From: Flavobacteriaceae bacterium
GTDB lineage: Bacteria; Bacteroidota; Bacteroidia; Flavobacteriales; Flavobacteriaceae
Assembly: GCA_947472705.1 (NCBI GenBank)
Contig: CANJDA010000102.1
Coordinates: 1-7,787 of the forward strand
Reading direction: 5' to 3'
Length of the DNA stretch: 7,787 bases
Position numbers and translations under genes: made by a program. Positions 1 through 6,587 of this stretch are shown piece by piece (position 1 is the first letter of the stretch; each line of letters opens with the position of its first letter). The notes below the pieces were generated by a model that had not been told where the DNA came from, searched no databases, and saw nothing but the letters and a program-made list of their open reading frames with translations.

Positions 1-40
1 CAATAAAAAAAATAAATTTTAAATAAATACCTATTGATAA

Positions 41-69
41 GGTAAGGATTTAAAATTCTTACCTTTTTT
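41..69 (+). terminator. Rho-independent terminator of a gene upstream of the window
   Basis: GGTAAGGATT (41-50) pairs with AATTCTTACC (54-63) around a three-base loop, giving a 10-bp stem with one G-U pair. Six T follow at 64-69. The T tract lies only on the + strand side, so this should end a + strand transcript whose gene lies before base 1. No coding end is visible in bases 1-40. Confidence 0.85.
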
Positions 70-266
70 ATTATAAAACAAATTCATTTTACTTAAAAAT
101 ACAAATAAATTAATTAATATTATTCTTACTATTTGTAATAAAAAATGTATTTAATCGATTTTTTTATACTTTAATGGATTATTTTAAAATTTATTATAAT
201 ATATTTGTTGTAAATCTTACCAAGAATCCATTAAATATTTTTGTTAATCCCAAATCTACAAAAAGC
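70..266. other. AT-rich intergenic region upstream of the first gene
   Basis: This stretch is almost entirely A and T. It is formally open from an ATG at 174, in frame with the gene at 267, but that extension (codons 1-31) has no family-like features and contains two -7-like promoter boxes. I treat it as non-coding leader and promoter DNA. No tRNA or structured RNA was recognised. Confidence 0.6.
200..243 (+). promoter_or_regulatory. Candidate Bacteroidota promoter boxes for the small secreted protein
   Basis: Two exact matches to the Bacteroidota -7 element TAnnTTTG are present: TATATTTG at 200-207 and TATTTTTG at 236-243. They would put transcript starts roughly 50 and 17 bases before the ATG at 267. 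No convincing -33 TTG lies at the usual 17-23 base distance from the first box. The second has TTG at 208-210, slightly too far away (25 bases). In such AT-rich DNA chance matches are common, so this is tentative. Confidence 0.35.
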
Positions 267-647
267 ATGAAATCGATCAAACTAATAACAATATTGTTTG
301 TAATTTTTATAGCAAATAATGTACAATCACAAGAGTCTATTTTGAAATTGGAATCATTACCTATTGATTCTAAAACCAACTGTTACATACTATATTATTA
401 CTTTCCAAATTTAGAAGCCTATTTTGATAATCTCAAAATGGTATATTATTACAAAGAAAGTGGCAAATGGTTAACCGTAGAAGAACTCCCTGAAAATTAT
501 GGTGGTTACTCTTTGTATAATAAAGTTCGTGTCAATATAACAAACTATGATGACGAAAATCCTTATCAATTGTTTTCGTTACACAAAAAACTATATCCAT
601 ATAATTCTAAAGGTAGATTTACAAATGCTACAGCAAACACTGATTAA
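267..647 (+). CDS. Small secreted protein of unknown function
   Basis: I do not recognise the family. The product is 126 residues from the ATG at 267. It begins with a clear signal peptide: MKSIK, a hydrophobic run (LITILFVIFIA), then NNVQS with likely cleavage before QES at about residue 21. I chose this start over the in-frame ATG at 174 because the longer form would bury the signal peptide 31 residues inside the protein. The mature part of about 105 residues is rich in tyrosine (YILYYYF, MVYYYKES, NYGGYSLYN) and aromatic residues, with alternating patterns suggesting a beta-rich periplasmic or surface protein. It has a single cysteine (in TNCYILYYY) and no lipobox. The gene stands alone: 98 bases with their own promoter-like box separate it from the deacetylase downstream. 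The clean signal peptide supports a real gene; the function is unknown. Confidence 0.7.
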   Translation: MKSIKLITILFVIFIANNVQSQESILKLESLPIDSKTNCYILYYYFPNLEAYFDNLKMVYYYKESGKWLTVEELPENYGGYSLYNKVRVNITNYDDENPYQLFSLHKKLYPYNSKGRFTNATANTD

Positions 648-708
648 TCAAACACTTATTGATGCTAAATATTTAGTTAAAATTAAAACCCTTTTTTTAA
701 TTAATCTG

Positions 709-716
709 TATATTTG
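709..716 (+). promoter_or_regulatory. Candidate -7 box for the deacetylase-symporter operon
   Basis: TATATTTG matches the Bacteroidota -7 consensus TAnnTTTG exactly and lies 29 bases before the ATG at 746, which would give a leader of roughly 20-25 bases. A T-rich run (692-698) lies upstream, but no clear -33 TTG is found at the usual spacing. This is the only good box in the 98-base gap. Confidence 0.5.
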
Positions 717-745
717 AAGTTATTGTAACTAACAATAATTTCAAA

Positions 746-3244
746 ATGCAAAAGATTTACATAGGATTTATTACCTTTTTATTTTTTACCATACAAGAAA
801 GCAAGGCACAGCAACCTCAAAAGCCTGATGCAATTGAAATTTATAATCAAATTCAAAAACTAAACTTTCTAGGTTCGGTACTTTATATTGCCGCTCATCC
901 TGATGATGAAAATACTCGGCTTATTTCCTATTTATCAAATGATATAAAAGCAAGAACTGCTTATTTATCATTAACTCGTGGTGATGGAGGTCAAAATCTT
1001 ATTGGTCCTGAGTTACGGGAACAATTAGGTGTTATTAGAACTCAAGAACTTATTGAAGCCCGAAAAATTGATGGTGGAGAACAATTTTTTTCACGTGCTA
1101 ATGACTTTGGTTTTTCTAAAAATCCAGATGAGACATTACGAATATGGGATAAAGACCAAGTGTTGAGTGATGTAATTTGGATCATCCGTAAATTCCAGCC
1201 CGATGTAATTATCAATCGTTTTGACCATCGTTCACCAGGTACTACGCATGGGCATCATACTTCATCAGCTATGTTGAGTTTTGAAGCTTTTGATAAAGTG
1301 AACGATGCCTCTGCATTTCCAAATCAATTGCAATATGTTTCTACTTGGCAACCAAAAAGGTTGTTTTTCAATACTTCATGGTGGTTTTATGGCAGCAAAG
1401 AAAAATTTGATGCCGCTGATAAAACTAATTTAATTAACCTTAAAATAGGAACTTATTACGAATCATTAGGCAAATCCAATCAAGAAATTGCAGCATTAAG
1501 TCGTAGTCGCCATCGATCACAAGGGTTTGGTTCTACAGGTACTCGAGGTGAAGACGATGAATATTTAGAATTTCTTAAAGGTGAAATGCCTAAAGACAAA
1601 ACCAATTTATTTGAAGGTATAGACACTACATGGAACCGAGTAAAAAATGGCAAACCCATTGGAGATATACTTTCCGAAGTAGAAAAAGACTTTGATTTCA
1701 AAAACCCTTCTAGCAGCATTCCTGAATTGGTTAGAGCCTATGATTTAATGCAAAAGTTAGATGATAATCATTGGAAATCTATCAAATCAGAAGAAATTAA
1801 AAAGATAATTGCGGCTTGTGCTGGATTATATTTAGAAGCTGTTTCCGATGTTCAAGAAGCTACACCTGGGGGTATTGTAAAAATTAAAACAGAAGCTATT
1901 AATAGAAGTAGCATCCCTATGAAGTTGAATGCTTGCCATGCTTCTATAACATCAGTTAGTAAGTTTTTGCCCGTTGAATTAGAAAATAATAAAGAAGTTA
2001 CAAATAATTTGGAAATGTTGTTGCCTAAGGATATCGCTTTTACTAATCCATATTGGCTCAACCAAAAAGGAACCATAGGCATGTATCGGGTAGATAATCA
2101 AGAAAATATTGGGAATCCTGATGTGTTACGACAAATTAAAGTAGTGTTTTACATTGAAATTAAAGGAACTATAATTCCATTTGAACGCAATGTCATTTAC
2201 AAATACAATGACGATGTCAAAGGTGAAGTTTATCAACCTTTTGACATTGCTCCGGCTGTAACGTCAGCCATTGCTGAGAAAGTATATATCTTTAATAATG
2301 ACAGAAGTAAAACCATTACTGTAAAAGTAAAAGCTGGTAAAGATAATATCAATGGGACAGTAAAATTAGAAGTGCCACAAAACTGGGAAGTTTCCCCTGC
2401 TGAAATTCCATTTAACATTGATAAAAAAAACCAAGAAGTACTAGCTGTTTTTACTGTTACCCCTTCCAAAGAAGCTAGCGAAATAACAATCAGAAGTATT
2501 GTTACTGTTGACAATAAAATTTATGACCAAAATAAAATTGATATTAACTACCCACACATTTACAAACAAATGGTTTTAAAACCCGCAGAAGCTAAAGGTT
2601 TACGATTAAAAATTAAAACCAAAAATGAAAAAATTGCCTACATAATGGGGGCTGGCGACGAAGTTCCAAAAAGCTTACTGCAAATGGGATATGAAGTTAG
2701 CATTCTAAAACCCGAAGAGATTACTACCGAAAAATTAGAAGATTTTGATGTTATTATAACAGGAATTCGAGCTTATAATGTGATTGATGCTCTAGCTTTT
2801 AAACAAACTATTTTATTAGATTTTGTCAAAAATGGTAAAACAATGATAGTACAATACAACACCACCGATGATTTGGTTACCAAAAATATTGCTCCATTTC
2901 CTTTAAAAATTTCAAAAGAACGGGTAACTGAAGAAAATGCCGAAGTACGATTTATAGCTCCTAATCATCCTATTTTAAATTACCCTAACAAAATTACCTC
3001 TGATGATTTTAAAGACTGGAAACAAGAACAAGGACTGTATTACCCTAACGAATGGGATACCAATTTTACCCCTATACTTTCGGCCAATGATAAAGGAGAA
3101 AAACCAAAAGATGGCGCTTTACTAATTGCCAAATATGGAAAGGGAAATTACATTTATACTGGTTTAAGTTTCTTTAGAGAACTACCAGAAGGCGTTCCAG
3201 GGGCATATAGATTATTGGCCAACTTGATAGCAATTGGAAAATAA
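746..3244 (+). CDS. Secreted PIG-L/LmbE-family deacetylase with NEW3-like and amidotransferase-like C-terminal regions
   Basis: An 832-residue exported zinc hydrolase of the PIG-L/LmbE family, whose members remove N-acetyl groups from GlcNAc-type substrates. Residues 1-21 form a signal peptide (cleavage after ESKA). The PIG-L domain spans about 40-290. It shows the motif AAHPDDE (49-55), with H51 and D54 as expected zinc ligands and D53 as likely general base, and a second motif HGHH (168-171), where H171 should be the third ligand. Residues about 500-600 look like the immunoglobulin-like NEW3 domain found beside carbohydrate-active domains (LEVPQNWEVSP at 541-551). Residues about 628-830 resemble a class I amidotransferase/ThuA-like fold (IAYIMGAGDEVPKSLLQMGY, FDVIITGIRAYN, GKGNYIYTGLSFFRELP) but I see no nucleophile cysteine, so it is probably structural. 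Known BshB1-type enzymes are only about 240 residues, so this is not a bacillithiol enzyme. It leads an operon with a microprotein and a symporter. The substrate is unknown. Confidence 0.9.
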   Translation: MQKIYIGFITFLFFTIQESKAQQPQKPDAIEIYNQIQKLNFLGSVLYIAAHPDDENTRLISYLSNDIKARTAYLSLTRGDGGQNLIGPELREQLGVIRTQELIEARKIDGGEQFFSRANDFGFSKNPDETLRIWDKDQVLSDVIWIIRKFQPDVIINRFDHRSPGTTHGHHTSSAMLSFEAFDKVNDASAFPNQLQYVSTWQPKRLFFNTSWWFYGSKEKFDAADKTNLINLKIGTYYESLGKSNQEIAALSRSRHRSQGFGSTGTRGEDDEYLEFLKGEMPKDKTNLFEGIDTTWNRVKNGKPIGDILSEVEKDFDFKNPSSSIPELVRAYDLMQKLDDNHWKSIKSEEIKKIIAACAGLYLEAVSDVQEATPGGIVKIKTEAINRSSIPMKLNACHASITSVSKFLPVELENNKEVTNNLEMLLPKDIAFTNPYWLNQKGTIGMYRVDNQENIGNPDVLRQIKVVFYIEIKGTIIPFERNVIYKYNDDVKGEVYQPFDIAPAVTSAIAEKVYIFNNDRSKTITVKVKAGKDNINGTVKLEVPQNWEVSPAEIPFNIDKKNQEVLAVFTVTPSKEASEITIRSIVTVDNKIYDQNKIDINYPHIYKQMVLKPAEAKGLRLKIKTKNEKIAYIMGAGDEVPKSLLQMGYEVSILKPEEITTEKLEDFDVIITGIRAYNVIDALAFKQTILLDFVKNGKTMIVQYNTTDDLVTKNIAPFPLKISKERVTEENAEVRFIAPNHPILNYPNKITSDDFKDWKQEQGLYYPNEWDTNFTPILSANDKGEKPKDGALLIAKYGKGNYIYTGLSFFRELPEGVPGAYRLLANLIAIGK

Positions 3245-3245
3245 T

Positions 3246-3350
3246 ATGGAAACTAAAAAATCGAATTGGAATAACAGTTACACTTGGGTTTTGGTTATTA
3301 ATATCTTTTACATTATTGCTTTTTTTATTTTAATGGAATTATTCTCTTAA
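3246..3350 (+). CDS. 34-residue single-span membrane microprotein between deacetylase and symporter
   Basis: This open frame begins ATG at 3246, one base after the deacetylase stop, and ends TAA at 3348-3350, one base before the symporter ATG. It encodes METKKSNWNNSYTW followed by a hydrophobic stretch, VLVINIFYIIAFFILMELFS. Residues 14-33 form one transmembrane helix. Lysines 4 and 5 suggest a cytoplasmic N terminus by the positive-inside rule. The exact fit between two genes, with no wasted bases, strongly suggests translation by coupling. Very small helices of this kind often act as accessory subunits of transporters (general knowledge), so a role in stabilising or regulating the adjacent symporter is my inference. 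It is not the DUF4212 small symporter subunit, which is larger and has two spans. It is short enough to be missed by many gene callers. Confidence 0.72.
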   Translation: METKKSNWNNSYTWVLVINIFYIIAFFILMELFS

Positions 3351-3351
3351 T

Positions 3352-5073
3352 ATGCAACAACTTGATTGGATAGTACTTTCGGTAACGCTACTATTTATTG
3401 TTTTCTATGGGGTGTATAAAACCAAAGGAAGCAAAAATGTAGAAGATTATATCTTAGGAAACAAAGAAACTCCGTGGTGGACGGTAGGGTTATCAGTAAT
3501 GGCTACCCAAGCCAGTGCCATCACTTTTTTATCCACTCCTGGTCAAGCCTATCATGACGGAATGGGATTTGTGCAATTCTATTTTGGATTGCCAATTGCT
3601 ATGGTAGTAATTTCGCTTACGTTTATTCCAATATATCATAAGCTAAAAGTATTTACTGCTTACGAATATCTCGAGCAACGATTTGATTTAAAAACACGCT
3701 CATTTACCGCTATTTTATTTTTAGTACAAAGAGGCCTTGGAACTGGCTTAACCATTTATGCTCCATCCATTATTTTGTCTTCTATTTTAGGCTGGAACTT
3801 AACAATGCTAAATGTAATCATTGGTATATTAGTAATTATCTACACCTATGTTGGTGGTACCAAAGCCGTAAATGTCACTCAAAAGCAACAAATGTTTATC
3901 ATCATGAGCGGTATGTTTATTACTTTCTTCTTGATTTTACATTTGCTTCCTAATGATATGACTTTTTCTAACGCCCTGCATATTGCTGGTGCCAATGGTA
4001 AAATGAATATACTTGACTTTTCATTTGATCCCGAAAATCGTTATACGTTTTGGAGCGGTATTACAGGGGGGTTCTTCCTAATGCTTTCTTATTTTGGCAC
4101 TGACCAGTCTCAAGTGGGTCGTTACCTTTCGGGTAAATCGGATCGCGAAAGTCAAATGGGATTAATCATGAACGGTTTCTTAAAAGTGCCTATGCAATTT
4201 TTTATTTTGCTAACAGGTGTTATGGTGTTTGTATTTTTCCAATTCAACCCTGTTCCATTGCATTTCAATCCCATTAACAAGGATGCTGTTGAAAAATCAA
4301 AGTATGCGGTGCAATACAATTCGCTTGAAAAACAACTAACCAACTTATCCGAAGAGAAAAAAGAATATAATTTATTATATATTGACCATTTAAATGAAAA
4401 TTACGACAACCCAATTCTTAGAAGAAAACTTGTTTCACTCTCAGGAAAAGAGAAAGATTTGCGTGACCAAGCCAAAGAAATAATCGAAAAAGTAGATAAC
4501 AAAGCAGAAACTAATGATAAAGATTATGTATTTATTTACTTTATTCTTCATTATTTACCATCTGGATTAATTGGCCTATTATTGGCTGTGATTCTTTCTG
4601 CTGCCATGTCTTCTTCTGCTTCAGGATTGACAGCATTGGCATCCACTACTGCCATCGATATTTACAAACGAAATATTAAGGGTGAAAAATCAGAAAAACA
4701 TTATGTGAATGCAACTAGATATTTTACATTATTATGGGGAGTTATAGCCATCCTTTTTGCTTGTATAGGTACCCTTTTTGAAAATCTTATCCAATTGGTA
4801 AACATCGTAGGGTCTATATTTTACGGAACTGTGTTAGGTGTTTTCCTCGTTGGTTTCTATATCAAATATGTAAAAGCCAATGCCATTTTCTACAGTGCTG
4901 TCATTAGTCAAACGACCATATTTTTCATATTTTATTACACTATCTATATTTACCCTAGCGGTCAGGAAAAATTGGGCTACTTATGGCTGAATTTTATTGG
5001 AGCCACTCTAACTGTAGTTTTAGCTGTTATTTCTCAGTTTATTTTTAGAGATAAAGAAAAAGTATTGGCATAA
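3352..5073 (+). CDS. Na+/solute symporter, SSF (SLC5) family
   Basis: A 573-residue inner-membrane symporter with about 13 predicted helices, expected to couple Na+ entry to uptake of an organic solute. Family marks: the early helix VMATQASAITFLSTPG (49-64), followed by the TAYEYLEQRF loop (102-111), the DQSQVGRYLS signature (251-260), and helix ILSAAMSSSASGLTALAS (414-431). In the last of these, A418, S421 and S422 match the A-x-x-S-S Na2 sodium site of vSGLT and PutP. The TAYEYLE and FLSTPGQAY patterns resemble the iodide/multivitamin-like branch more than the proline branch, but the substrate cannot be named. A charged soluble insert (about 300-390) interrupts the helices just before the Na2 helix and has coiled-coil character. 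It is the last gene of the operon and ends four bases before a terminator stem. If the operon is functional, the solute may be a product of the deacetylase. Confidence 0.92.
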   Translation: MQQLDWIVLSVTLLFIVFYGVYKTKGSKNVEDYILGNKETPWWTVGLSVMATQASAITFLSTPGQAYHDGMGFVQFYFGLPIAMVVISLTFIPIYHKLKVFTAYEYLEQRFDLKTRSFTAILFLVQRGLGTGLTIYAPSIILSSILGWNLTMLNVIIGILVIIYTYVGGTKAVNVTQKQQMFIIMSGMFITFFLILHLLPNDMTFSNALHIAGANGKMNILDFSFDPENRYTFWSGITGGFFLMLSYFGTDQSQVGRYLSGKSDRESQMGLIMNGFLKVPMQFFILLTGVMVFVFFQFNPVPLHFNPINKDAVEKSKYAVQYNSLEKQLTNLSEEKKEYNLLYIDHLNENYDNPILRRKLVSLSGKEKDLRDQAKEIIEKVDNKAETNDKDYVFIYFILHYLPSGLIGLLLAVILSAAMSSSASGLTALASTTAIDIYKRNIKGEKSEKHYVNATRYFTLLWGVIAILFACIGTLFENLIQLVNIVGSIFYGTVLGVFLVGFYIKYVKANAIFYSAVISQTTIFFIFYYTIYIYPSGQEKLGYLWLNFIGATLTVVLAVISQFIFRDKEKVLA

Positions 5074-5076
5074 AAA

Positions 5077-5106
5077 AACCACGAAATCTTTAACGAGTTC
5101 GTGGTT
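5077..5106. terminator. Bidirectional terminator between convergent genes
   Basis: AACCACGAA (5077-5085) and TTCGTGGTT (5098-5106) form a perfect 9-bp stem with a 12-base loop. Read on the - strand, the stem runs into seven consecutive T (from A 5072-5078, partly within the stem), a strong terminator for the DUF2911 gene. On the + strand it is followed by CTTATATTTTC, a weaker tract, so it probably also ends the symporter operon. Confidence 0.85.
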
Positions 5107-5127
5107 CTTATATTTTCAGAAGTAAAT

Positions 5128-5982
5128 TTACTTTTTACTCCACTCTTTTATACTGTCGTTATTCATTTTAACGTAGTCATTGTTTTTTGCTTTTTCAGCG
5201 GCTGCCAATGAAAGTTTAGCGGTTTCAATAGCATTCTTTTTATCACCAAGTTTGGCTTGTAACAAGGATTTTAATCTCAATTGCCAATAAGGAACATCTG
5301 ACCCTTCTTTTACCATAGACAAAGCTTTATTTACATATTCTAAAGCTTTATTCAAATCTCCGTTGGATTGATAAAAATATTGTGCAGAAGAAAAATAATC
5401 ACCTGCTGTTGGACCAGCCAAGGCTTTTTCAATACTTGCCATAGCCTTTTTTTGAGTTGGCACTTCAAACTTTAAAGAAACCATAGCTTTTTCCCATGCA
5501 ATATCTAAAGTAGCACTATCGTTAGTCAAATTATTAATGGAAATGGTAAAAGATTCCATAAAATTGCCAAGAGCAATTGGATCTACATTAGTAGAGTAGG
5601 CAACTTTATTAGCATCCCAATTCTCTGGGGTTCCCCAATTATCCGAATCAGAATAAAAAATAATTTCCCACATATCCGCTTTTGGAGTAGTATATAAAGC
5701 ATATTTCCCTTTTTTCAAAGTGGTACCTTTTATAACAACATCATCACTGAAAGTAATGGTGGTGTTTTCGTTAGCTCCTGTTCTCCATAATTTTCCAAAA
5801 GGAACTAAATCCCCAAAAATTACTCTTCCTTTTGCACTAGGTCTTGAATAATCAACAGTGACATCTGTTAAACCAACCACTTGTGAAATAGTTGCATGTG
5901 GACTTGGTTGTGGTGTTTTCACCTGAGCGTGAATAACATAGTTAGCAATTATTGTTGCTAATACAAAAATAATTTTTTTCAT
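5128..5982 (-). CDS. Secreted DUF2911 protein with C-terminal TPR-like repeats
   Basis: The product is 284 residues from the ATG at 5982. Residues 1-19 are a signal peptide (MKKIIFVLATIIANYVIHA, cleavage before Q20). Residues about 25-170 match DUF2911, a domain of unknown function common in Bacteroidota; its hallmarks are VDYSRPSAKGRVIFG (43-57) and LVPFGKLWRTGANE (59-72), followed by KGKYALYT. Residues about 193-265 contain two TPR-like helical hairpins (SAQYFYQSNGDLNKALEYVN and LQAKLGDKKNAIETAKLSLA), often a protein-contact platform. An in-frame ATG at 6009 would add nine residues before the signal peptide, but that stretch overlaps a -7-like promoter box, so I prefer 5982. The gene converges on the symporter and diverges from the SRPBCC operon, so it is probably its own transcription unit. 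Function is unknown; a periplasmic location is well supported. Confidence 0.9.
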   Translation of the reverse strand: MKKIIFVLATIIANYVIHAQVKTPQPSPHATISQVVGLTDVTVDYSRPSAKGRVIFGDLVPFGKLWRTGANENTTITFSDDVVIKGTTLKKGKYALYTTPKADMWEIIFYSDSDNWGTPENWDANKVAYSTNVDPIALGNFMESFTISINNLTNDSATLDIAWEKAMVSLKFEVPTQKKAMASIEKALAGPTAGDYFSSAQYFYQSNGDLNKALEYVNKALSMVKEGSDVPYWQLRLKSLLQAKLGDKKNAIETAKLSLAAAEKAKNNDYVKMNNDSIKEWSKK

Positions 5983-6006
5983 GAGATAGAGTTTTTGATG
6001 TTTTGC

Positions 6007-6014
6007 CAAATTTA
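6007..6014 (-). promoter_or_regulatory. Candidate -7 box for the DUF2911 gene
   Basis: On the - strand this reads TAAATTTG, an exact TAnnTTTG match, 24 bases before the ATG at 5982. A transcript start near 5999 would leave a leader of about 17 bases and would exclude the upstream ATG at 6009. No TTG is found 17-23 bases further upstream, so the -33 element is weak or absent. Confidence 0.5.
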
Positions 6015-6060
6015 CAAATAGTATAAGTTTACGGATGTTAAGAATAACTTAAATAAAAAC

Positions 6061-6090
6061 TGTTTAACATTATCTATAAATAGTTAAACA
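6061..6090. promoter_or_regulatory. Inverted repeat, candidate operator of the SRPBCC-SDR-photolyase operon
   Basis: TGTTTAAC (6061-6068) and GTTAAACA (6083-6090) are perfect 8-bp inverted copies separated by 14 bases. Read another way, GTTTAACATT (6062-6071) and GTTAAACATT (6083-6092) are near-identical direct repeats (9 of 10) starting exactly 21 bases apart, about two helical turns. A weaker GTTAAG lies at 6037. The repeats end 25 bases before the ATG at 6116. No exact TAnnTTTG box is found for this operon; the nearest sequence is ACATTTTG (6088-6095). A regulator dimer site or an alternative sigma promoter would fit. A MerR-type light regulator is a guess drawn from the photolyase gene downstream. 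Confidence 0.5.
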
Positions 6091-6115
6091 TTTTGTAGTT
6101 TTACAAAAAAAAAAT

Positions 6116-6586
6116 ATGAAAATATATACCATTCATACCAAACAAAATCTACCCATTTCTTTGGAAGAAGCTTGGGAGTTTTTATCAAATCCTAAAAATT
6201 TAAAAGTCATTACTCCAGAATATATGGGATTCAAAACACTTTCTGGTGATGATAGAGCCATGTTTTCAGGACAAATTATTCAGTATATTGTGACTCCAAT
6301 TTTGGGAATACCAATGAAATGGGTAACCGAAATTACTCATGTAAAAGACAAAGAATATTTTGTAGATGAACAACGATTTGGGCCTTATGCCCTATGGCAT
6401 CACAAACATTTCTTAAAAGAAATTCCAGGTGGTGTAGAAATGGAAGATATTGTTGATTATAAACTGCCTATGGGAATAATAGGTCAATTAGCACATCCGT
6501 TTATAGTTAAACCAAAACTGGAAGAAATATTTAAATATCGAAGAGATAAACTGATTGAATTATTTGGAGAATTTAAGCAACAATAA
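6116..6586 (+). CDS. SRPBCC (START/Bet v1-like) ligand-binding protein
   Basis: A 156-residue cytoplasmic protein with no signal peptide or membrane span. It has the usual length and layout of single-domain SRPBCC proteins, which form a helix-grip fold with a deep hydrophobic pocket: an N-terminal strand (MKIYTIHTKQNLPIS), the helix pair SLEEAWEFLSNPKNLKVITP (15-34), a run of strands through WVTEITHVKDKEYFVDEQRF and WHHKHFLKEIPGGVEMEDIV, and a long C-terminal helix (about 126-150, PFIVKPKLEEIFKYRRDKLI). Related proteins are often labelled 'cell division inhibitor', a name without firm basis. The ligand is unknown; a lipid, isoprenoid or polyketide-like molecule would suit the fold. It is the first gene of an operon, with one base before the SDR start. 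A run of ten A (6105-6114) lies directly upstream of the start. Confidence 0.85.
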   Translation: MKIYTIHTKQNLPISLEEAWEFLSNPKNLKVITPEYMGFKTLSGDDRAMFSGQIIQYIVTPILGIPMKWVTEITHVKDKEYFVDEQRFGPYALWHHKHFLKEIPGGVEMEDIVDYKLPMGIIGQLAHPFIVKPKLEEIFKYRRDKLIELFGEFKQQ

Positions 6587-6587
6587 A

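Noticed and set aside
127..138. The 12-mer TACTATTTGTAA, found here on the + strand and again on the - strand at 6023-6012, as a shared promoter element
   Set aside because: It has three rather than two bases between TA and TTTG, lies at different distances from the two genes, and could arise by chance in such AT-rich DNA.
174..266. N-terminal extension of the small secreted protein from the ATG at 174
   Set aside because: It would place the signal peptide 31 residues into the protein and covers two promoter-like boxes. The ATG at 267 is the better start.
665..702. Palindrome CTAAATATTTAG (665-676) and an A/T-only stem (681-702) as a terminator for the first gene
   Set aside because: The palindrome leaves no room for a loop, and the second stem contains only A-T pairs with no T tract after it. 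Neither is a convincing terminator.
1480..2514. Open frames on the - strand inside the deacetylase gene
   Set aside because: They are short, lie wholly opposite a well-supported gene and show no family motifs. They are shadows of its codon pattern.
746..3244. Assignment as BshB1, the bacillithiol deacetylase
   Set aside because: BshB1 proteins are cytoplasmic and about 240 residues long. This protein is exported, 832 residues long and has extra regions.
5983..6009. Nine-residue extension of the DUF2911 protein from the ATG at 6009
   Set aside because: It precedes a perfect signal peptide start (MKKIIF) and overlaps the candidate -7 box at 6007-6014.
6555..6587. Start of the SDR at 6555, overlapping the SRPBCC gene by 32 bases
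   Set aside because: The ATG at 6588 begins directly with the first Rossmann strand MKNILLIGGS and lies one base after the previous stop, the usual arrangement in this operon.
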